This document shows positions 57,111 to 64,000 of a DNA stretch of 64,000 bases, piece after piece. Location: assembly GCF_933775445.1 (NCBI RefSeq), contig NC_065877.1:25482001-25546000 (forward strand), written 5' to 3'. The position numbers were made by a program, and so were the translations under genes. A model generated the notes under the pieces. That model was not told the DNA's origin. It made no database searches and saw nothing but the letters and a program-made list of their open reading frames with translations. Every line of letters starts with the position of its first letter. The stretch's first letter is position 1. Source of the DNA: Argentina anserina (lineage: Eukaryota; Streptophyta; Magnoliopsida; Rosales; Rosaceae).

Positions 57111-59800
57111 TGTGTAGATAGATTTCCATCGGGTAGAGACCTATCAAGAAGTCTTGATGGAAAGCGTTGATTCTGCATTGAGGGATTTTGAGTGTTCCAA
57201 TGTTGAGGATTGGATTTTAGTTATGCAACTAATCCAAGTTGAGGCCCAATGAGGTTGAAATATTGTTTTCAAGGTAAGGGATGTGAAGACTATAGGTTGG
57301 AGGTGGTTTGATGAAATTTTTCGTGACAAGCATTTCTAACATTATTGGTAAGGGTGTGGTAGAGTGTGATACATCCTTAATGTGGTGATGCAATTATTGA
57401 GTTGAGATTCACATTATGTCGCCGTTGTGTTTCAACTTGTTTTCGTTGGGCCATAGACAATTGATGTTACTCATTGTTCTTGGCTGACCAAGAAATCTAA
57501 GGTGTTGGAGAAATTTCATTTATGGCGTCATGATTTAATTATTTGCTAGATCAACATTTAATTGAGAACGCTAATATTTCATGAAATTAATCAATTGTCT
57601 GGTGTTGAGAATTGGATCGTAGCTACACCACTGATCCAAATGAGACGCAGTGGCGGTGAAGTAATTCTATTGAAGGTAAGGAATGAGATGGCCTTAGCTT
57701 AGTGGTGTTTTAACGAATTTTTGGTAAAGTAGCGGTTAAGGACCGAATACTTCTTCCAAGTACAAGTGGTGTTTAGTGTTCGAGACTTGGAGGCCTAGTT
57801 CTCTCCATGCATCAGGTTAGTTATTGTTGGATAAGAAGATCTTAACTCAAGAGTTCAACAATGGCTAAATGTTACGATAAGGGAGTGATGCTTTAATTGC
57901 TGCTTGCAGAGTTGCTTTGGCCAAATGCTTTGACAATTGAACAGGAGCACTTGGCTTCTCAAAATAATTAGGTCGCCATTAAGGGTTTTTCATGAAAGTA
58001 AAGAAACAATTGCTTAGAGTGGTAATGCATCGTTAATTCCGGGTGAGTCTGGAAGAGATGGTGGACCCAACATCATATTTCTGTTGAAGTGGTTACTGAA
58101 CTTATGAGTACTACAACTGTGGGGAAACCAATACTTTAGATGGTGCCACTGTGGTGTTTATGTGGGGCCATGTGTCATGCCTTTGAGGCATGCATGAAGT
58201 AGGGGAGTAGGGTATGTCTCAGTTGTGGTCGTGTTAGGATTTGTGTTGTAAAGTCCACCTAATTTTCATGTTCCACTATCGGGAGATAAATACATTCCTT
58301 ATTGTTTTGCAAATTTGGTATACCACTCATAGAAGCATGTAGTTGTAATTGATTTCCAACTGTAAGAATTAGTGAGGGTGGTAGGATGCGTGATGTGTCT
58401 GTCTTGTGGTGGCGGTAGAGGTTCTCTACTGCCGTGTGTGTGTGTTAGTTGATTCTCTTGTGAACTGTTCGAGAGTAATTCTTAGTCCAAGGTGGTGATC
58501 TGTTGTGGTCATGGACTCATTGAGTTAAGATTTTTATCGTGTTGCCGTTACAAATAAGTTGTTTGTGTGAGCATCATGCACGACAACTTTTATGGTTTAT
58601 AATGAGAGGATCATGAAATTAGATTGTTTATTGATTAGAATGAATGGTAAGTTCGTGATTCTAGTGATGCATTGTCTTGAAGTCATAAAGGTATTGTCGT
58701 GGATAAAAGACGCTTCCTTGAAAACCAATGTGTGTGATGTAAGTAGTAGGCATGTGTTAATCATTGATTTGACTCATGTTAGATGTCGAGAGTTTTTTAC
58801 CATGCTTAGTGGTAGGGGCTAGCTCATGATGTGAGTATTGTCTGTTAATCGCAAGGGAGTGGTGAATTAGACAAGAGGTTATGTTGACGTCTCTATGCCG
58901 AGAACATCATTATATTTCAAGAGGATCATTATATTTTGTGTGGCTCACATGCGGCTATTAATGTTAAGACATGTGACAGTTGGTCTGTTTGGAAAAAGTT
59001 TGAGGTATGAGTAATTGAATACTAAAATAGTCCAATAGACTTGGAAATTTCGGTTTCTAAGACTGGATAGTGACACAGTGTAAACAGAAATTACGTAGTG
59101 TTGATGTGGGAGACAACTTAACCTCGAAACCTCATTCTTCAATAGTGTAGTGAGATCTGTCAGAGAAGAGAAGTCACCTCTAAGATTCGTTGAACTTTTT
59201 CGAAAGTTGGTGACATTCAAGACAACGATGTCTAGCTTGTCTTCTAAATGCTCTACCATGCAATATGTTCCTTTAAACGTATCTTGCCCTTAAGAGAAGA
59301 CTATTAGAGTGGTGTTGTGTGACCATTTAGTTGAAGGGCTCACCTATAGTGGAGTGGTGAGAGTGGGCATGAAGAGAAGTTGACATCGAGGGTACACTGG
59401 ACTCTACAGAGGAAGGTTGTAAATTTAGTATACCAACTTCATCATCTAGCAAGTTCAGATACTTATTGTATGTTATGTGCCTATGCTAAGGTTGTACATC
59501 CTAGCACTCAATGTGTGTTATATAAGTAAATGCGGTTATGACATGTTGAAATTTGGTTGAATAGTGAAGTTCGTTTCTAGATTCGCCTTATTTCTTAAGA
59601 GTCTTGTTCTGCAGAACATCTTGTTTTGCATTTGATCAGGGATGTTCAAGTCGTGGTTCTCCTGGATGAGTGTTATCGTGCTTATTGTTAGATTTCATTG
59701 CAGACACAGTGAAGTTATATAACAACGTGATAGAAGAAAAGTGAGTTGTGATTGCCTCGTGGAGGCATCATAGAGAGGAAAATTATTGGGGAAGGTGAAT
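57111..59800 (+). other. Unrecognised filler inside the gypsy element
   Basis: About 2.7 kb with frequent stops in all frames and no RNase H, integrase or chromodomain motif that I can see. Two parts, about 57180-57330 and 57600-57720, resemble each other (TTGAGGATTGGATTTTAG vs TTGAGAATTGGATCGTAG; both with AAGGTAAGG), so it may contain an internal duplication. Origin unknown: heavily decayed pol or captured DNA. Confidence 0.4.
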
Positions 59801-59869
59801 TGAAGTTTTTGGAAAACGTTGAGAATTAATGGTTGAGTAGGGAGCTTAAATTTCAGGATGAAATTTATT

Positions 59870-59883
59870 TAAGGGTGGTAGAA
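59870..59883 (+). other. Polypurine tract of the gypsy element
   Basis: TAAGGGTGGTAGAA directly before TGTAATACCCC; preceded by AAATTTCAGGATGAAATTT, which parallels the sequence before the first element's tract. Confidence 0.8.
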
Positions 59884-60071
59884 TGTAATACCCCGAAAAT
59901 TCATATCTAATTTCCAATGAGTTCCCGTATATTATTAAGTTTGTCATTGTCCAATTTTATTAGACGAGGATGAAAACGAAAAGGGTTCTAAATATTAATT
60001 GTTCGGAAACGTTCAATTTGACGAGTCTAAGGGTTGACTTTTGAGTCATTGGGTTTCTTAGAAAACTTCTT

Positions 60072-60107
60072 ACATGAAAGTCGTAGAGCTCATTGATACG
60101 AATTCGT
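60072..60107 (+). promoter_or_regulatory. U3 hairpin motif, copy 8
   Basis: Arms CATGAA and TTCGTG: one pair has become T opposite G, a wobble in RNA but a mismatch in DNA. The inner part has ATTGAT instead of GTCGAT. Confidence 0.45.
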
Positions 60108-60186
60108 GGACATGTGACACGCCTAAATCGGAGTTCGTATGAAGAAGTTAAGAATCAAAATGTATTTGGACATTTTTGGAAAATAG

Positions 60187-60193
60187 TATAAAT
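60187..60193 (+). promoter_or_regulatory. TATA box of the 3' LTR
   Basis: TATAAATA; could fire outward into the neprosin region, which lies antisense 2.7 kb downstream. Confidence 0.6.
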
Positions 60194-62302
60194 AGGGGAA
60201 CTAAAGAGAAAAAGGGGGAGAAAATCAGAAATTCGGATCGGAACTGTTCACCCCGAAAAAAATCTAGAAATTCTCTCTCCCGAGCAGCCAACTTTGGGCC
60301 GCCGGATCTCCGTCGTCCGGCCACCATAGAGCGGCACACCAGTCATGTTTGAAAGGTTACTGCGTCCCCTATCGATTGGTGGCAGCGCCACCCGCCATCT
60401 CGCCGCTGTTTAGGAGCGGTGAAGCCCGGAAGTTCTCCCAAAAAAGCATGTTTCGCCGAACTTCAACTCTTCGGATCTCCCTCCTCCGGCAGCCAATCGG
60501 TAAGATTCTTTTCCCATTTTGAAGGTCTCCTTCCATATTACAAACCCTCCAAAAAATTTAACCTCAATCGTTGTGTGTTAGGAAAATCGATGAAAAAAAA
60601 TCCTAAGTTTTTAAATTGGGACTTTTCTATTTTTGTTAAATTGAAATGTTTAGGCTCAGAATTAGACTTTGTAGTGAACTAGGAAGTTGTTAGGAATGTC
60701 ATTTAGATTGTAGTGATGAGATTTGGTGGTCATTGGTGGCGGTCGGTCAACAGTGGCGCCGCATGAACAGCACTATGAACATAAATATGAACATGACTCT
60801 ATAAACAGTAAACATGAACAGTGTTTACTAAACAGTACATTTAAACAGTGTTTAATAAAACAGTAAAATATGAATAGTGTTTTATGAGCAACATTTAGCT
60901 GTACTGAAAAATCATCACCTGATATTTTACATATCATTTTCTAAGCATTTTATTATGCTATTATGTGACTGACGAAACGAGTGAGGAAATTACTTTTAGT
61001 GTCGTGGAAGTTGCACGTAGGAAATAAGGTGAGTAAACCTCACAATGATCATCATGATCGAAGTAGTATTATAATTATTGAATTTAGTTTGAATGTCACC
61101 ATAGTCGTTGCATCACTTGTTTATAAAATTTATTTTAAAAATATGTTTTGGTTTAAATTACATGAACTTGATCGTCTACGGTTCATTGGTAAGTGAAACG
61201 CTATTTTAATAAATAATTTTGAAAAAGTTTTTGTGATTATAGACTATGGTGAATGTGAGTAAAATCTCACAGTGACAAATCTACCTTAGCGGATATTCAT
61301 AATTACACTTATTTTAAAAGATTAAACTATGATATGTATATGATATAGTGGGTTATGTATGTGTATAATTGGTAAAATCGATACATATATATGGGTTGCT
61401 ATATTATATACTGTCATATTCCCGTTTTCAAATAAGTTCATTTATAGTATTGATATTTATTTATTTGAGCATGTCACTTGGTTTTTTACAATAACATGTG
61501 ATGATTGTTTTGTACGTGGTTTTAACTTGAGTTATGTTAAACCGTTTTTGTTGTCTTCGGACCAGTCTTCGGACATGTAGGTATGTCGGAACCTAGCCTT
61601 GGTCGGACGAAAGTTACGATACAATTAGAGTTCTAGCCTGTGTGCCAGTGTACTGGCATGAGACGTAACATATGGGTTACCAGCTTGTGAGTACCCATAT
61701 TTTTGGGAGTATTGGGTGACATATGGGTTACCCAATGCCCGTCGGTGTTCTGTATGAGGGGTAACAGATGAGTACTTGGGTCTCATGAGTACCCGTATTA
61801 TAAATGTAATTGGGTAAACAGATGGGTTGCCTGATTTCTCATGAGCACTTATATTTTTAGATATTATTTGAAAACCAGATGGGCCGTCCTTTGACTCATG
61901 AGTACATTTATAATTGGATGTTTCAATATTTATTCTCGTATTACTATGCATGTTATTTTGTTGTTTTATTCATACAAACTGCAAACCTTACCAGATTTGT
62001 GTTTTACAATCCCGGTGCATCTATTCGATGGTGTAAGTGATAGTTCCGCATGTGTGGATTAGTAGAATTAGAGGGCTTTCGCTGAAGATTGTCGAAGATT
62101 TCTGTCTGCTGTTTGTAGTGAGGATTGAGTGAATTTTATATTTCTATTAGTTGTGTATTATTCAAGGTACTGAGTCATGATGTGGACTCAGTTTCGATAC
62201 ATTATTATGATAAGATGATTTCAATATACTTGAGATTGTTTTAGAATTTTATGGTTTTAAATTCAAAATTTTATCATTCGAAATTCGGGTCGTGACAAAC
62301 TG

Positions 62303-62924
62303 GCGGCAGTGCACACCCCATATCTTTCAAAGTAAAATTCAAACAAACAACTAGGTGTCTAGCTAGTCCATGAACCACATCCTTTCACGCATTTCAACAA
62401 ACACCTTATCTCACATTCGAAAACCCACACTTCAAAATTTAAATACATATCAATCATAATGTTTCTCACAATTTAATTAAATGGGATTTCCTAGTATTTT
62501 AACAGACCAACACCGATGGTGTTTAGACCAAATTTTTTTTATTTTATAAAACACATTTCTATCTTGATCAACTTTAGATAAAGCGATTATTCAACAGCGA
62601 TAACATAATAAGTGTGTATTCAGTGGATGAATAAGAATTTATATCCTAATACACCATGAACTACTAAACTACATACGGCTTTCACTAAACTACCAAATTT
62701 TTATTTATTTTATAAAACACATTTCTATCTTGATCAACTTTAGATATAGCGATTATTCAACAGCGATAACATAATAAGTGTGTATTCAGTGGATGAATAA
62801 GAATTTATATCCTAATACACCATGAACTACTAAACTACATACGGCTTTCACTAGCTACATCAGCTAGCTAGCTTGTTATTCTTTCCTTGTACTACTTTAT
62901 TAGTTTATTGGATAATGATTATTA
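62303..62924. other. 3' flank of the neprosin gene
   Basis: AT-rich; includes the 166-bp duplication below and probably the neprosin 3' UTR near 62870-62924. Confidence 0.5.
62531..62861. repeat. Tandem duplication, 166-bp unit, two copies
   Basis: The block from TATAAAACACATTTCTATC through ACATACGGCTTTCACTA occurs at about 62531-62695 and 62697-62861. The only clear differences are AAAGCG vs ATAGCG and the junction. Confidence 0.93.
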
Positions 62925-64000
62925 CTATTGAGGGCATCTTGCTGAATATCCAGATCCTCCATAATAGAAATGAGTTCCAAATCCCTTGGCTTTATTTTGC
63001 TGAATAAGATTGTAGCAAGGAGGCTTTGTGACATATGTGATAAGCCTTTCTGCATCTACAAATTTTCCAGAGCTGGCCAAGTACTGCATATTTCGAAAAT
63101 AGCTTGCTTTGCCATAGCCTTCACTAGGGAAATGACCACTCCCCATCTGAGTTCGCGTGTGACGACCGCCAGGTTCTGAATTGTAGACCTCACCACCCCA
63201 GGTGACCATATCAGCACTGCCTTGCAGACTAGGTAAGATTTTGTCCGGCCAGTATCCTAATGCTTGATCTTGCACCATAAGCCACCACTGTCCGACCGAT
63301 TTGTGCTGATGCATTGAACGAACGAAATCATATATTTGCAATTTCTGCTCAATATTATTCTCTGAACGTTACATAAACAGCCACATTTTTTCTTTTAGGA
63401 CTTACCTTGTATATGCTTATGAATATCTCAGCTTGCTTCCCATTGTAGGTCGAAACAGGTTTTATGACTGAACCCAGGGCAAACTTTCTATTTACTTGGA
63501 TGAAACCAGAACACTCAAGATTGTAGCAACCATCTTTGTAATTATGGCCCTTTTGAACACAGATTGATGCTTGGTATAAGTTTCTACGTACTTCATGAAA
63601 CATTTAAAATAGTTCGAACTTGTAACTAGAAGGATAAAAGATATATACTTACTGTCCAGTATGTGAAGAACCTAGTTTGATTGTCATACGATCTAGTCTG
63701 GAATCACGTAATGGCATAATTAATCAAAACTCAGAAGTTAGTCATTCGATCATTCCATAGAAACTTAAACAACAAACATGCGTACATTAACATAATAACA
63801 AAAAAAAACTTACTATCCAGCCAGCTTCAACAGTACTTTGTGCTCCACCATCTGCAGCTCCCAGTCCTCCCACTACCCATATCTGGGATATACTCTCCCC
63901 ATTCTCTGATAAAGGGCTCCATACGTTCACAGATGTGTGTGCTCCGTAATATTGGCCGCGTGCCGTACTAACTGTGGCGTACTGAAATTAATTTTTGGAT
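62925..64000 (-). CDS. Neprosin-domain protein (DUF239), partial
   Basis: Neprosins are secreted plant prolyl endopeptidases of a glutamate-peptidase type. On the minus strand I see exons at 63981-63814 (YATVSTARGQYYGAHTSVNV, then GGLGAADGGAQSTVEAGWI), 63697-63653 (TRSYDNQTRFFTYWT), about 63595-63406 (DGCYNLECSGFIQVNRKF, AEIFISIYK) and 63305-62925 (VGQWWLMVQDQALGYWP, VTWGGEVYNSE, HTRTQMGSGHFPSEG, then YYGGSGYSARCPQ and stop). Introns are GT-AG. STVEAGW and WGGEV hold the best candidates for the two catalytic glutamates known in the family. The acceptor of the third exon is unclear: the obvious AG sites do not restore phase with the second exon. The signal peptide and propeptide lie beyond the right edge. 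The last exon is open to the stop, so the gene may well be active. Confidence 0.85.

Larger units (their letters stand above)
53588..62297 (+). mobile_element. Ty3/gypsy element with both LTRs, largely non-coding inside
   Basis: LTRs at 53588-56020 and 59884-62297 enclose 3.9 kb; the perfect target duplication is AACTG (53583-53587, 62298-62302). Primer site and polypurine tract are present. Inside, only fragments of protease and RT are recognisable; gag, RNase H, integrase and chromodomain are not. The LTRs differ by many substitutions and small indels, so this insertion is older than the copia element. It is a non-autonomous derivative of the Tekay/Del group. Confidence 0.93.
59884..62297 (+). 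repeat. 3' LTR of the gypsy element
   Basis: Same layout as the 5' LTR, about 2.41 kb, TATA box at 60187. It shows many small differences from the 5' LTR. Confidence 0.93.

Noticed and set aside
1..64000. CRISPR arrays, operons, prophage or plasmid genes
   Set aside because: Repeats are transposons, microsatellites or tandem duplications; genes have introns and plant families; nothing bacterial seen.

Overview
This is plant nuclear DNA, almost certainly from a eudicot. The evidence is long Ty3/gypsy LTRs with initiator-Met-tRNA primer sites, Ty1/copia elements, MITEs, GT-AG introns, and three plant host loci: a bHLH087/HECATE-type bHLH gene, an ELF3-type clock gene and a neprosin-domain gene. 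The style of the host proteins and long LTRs suggests Rosaceae, but this is inference. I see no prokaryotic, CRISPR, organellar or rRNA/tRNA gene content.

Layout. 1-3665: decayed Tekay/Del-type chromovirus (LTR, primer site, gag, misplaced LTR segment, chromodomain, polypurine tract, start of 3' LTR). 3666-8788: Tat/Retand-type element with minus-strand pol (protease tail, RT, two RNase H domains, truncated integrase) and, on the opposite strand downstream of it, an intron-containing antisense ORF. 8789-15960: LTR fragment, a poorly classified minus-strand block interrupted by a non-autonomous hAT with 0.5-kb internal tandem repeats, and a broken copia element. 16637-17006: MITE. 18286-19596: bHLH gene (minus) with GA-repeat-rich upstream DNA to about 24.5 kb. 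24561-37434: intergenic DNA with a hAT-like element carrying a solo LTR, a MULE-MITE, a Harbinger-like MITE, a small-LTR retroelement remnant, and a second MULE carrying a solo LTR. 39052-43460: structurally complete copia element with identical LTRs but without a recognisable gag. 44360-48896: ELF3-like gene with a solo LTR in an intron and a frameshift near its 3' end. 49293-62297: a solo LTR with two nested repeats, then a complete-ended 8.7-kb gypsy element. 62925-64000: 3' part of a neprosin gene, running off the window.

The window is dominated by one related group of about 2.3-2.9-kb LTRs. Four solo LTRs and one element with both LTRs have matching 5-bp target duplications (tataa, attaa, attaa, ggatg, aactg), found here by eye. 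These LTRs share a hairpin-forming U3 motif, and most have a second palindrome just after the TATA box. The strongest candidates for a second look are those two LTR structures, the spliced antisense ORF of the Tat element apparently captured behind an LTR promoter, the gag-less copia with identical LTRs, and the damaged ELF3-like gene. I found no clearly new biological system. Host genes are few, separated by nested repeats, and do not form a pathway.
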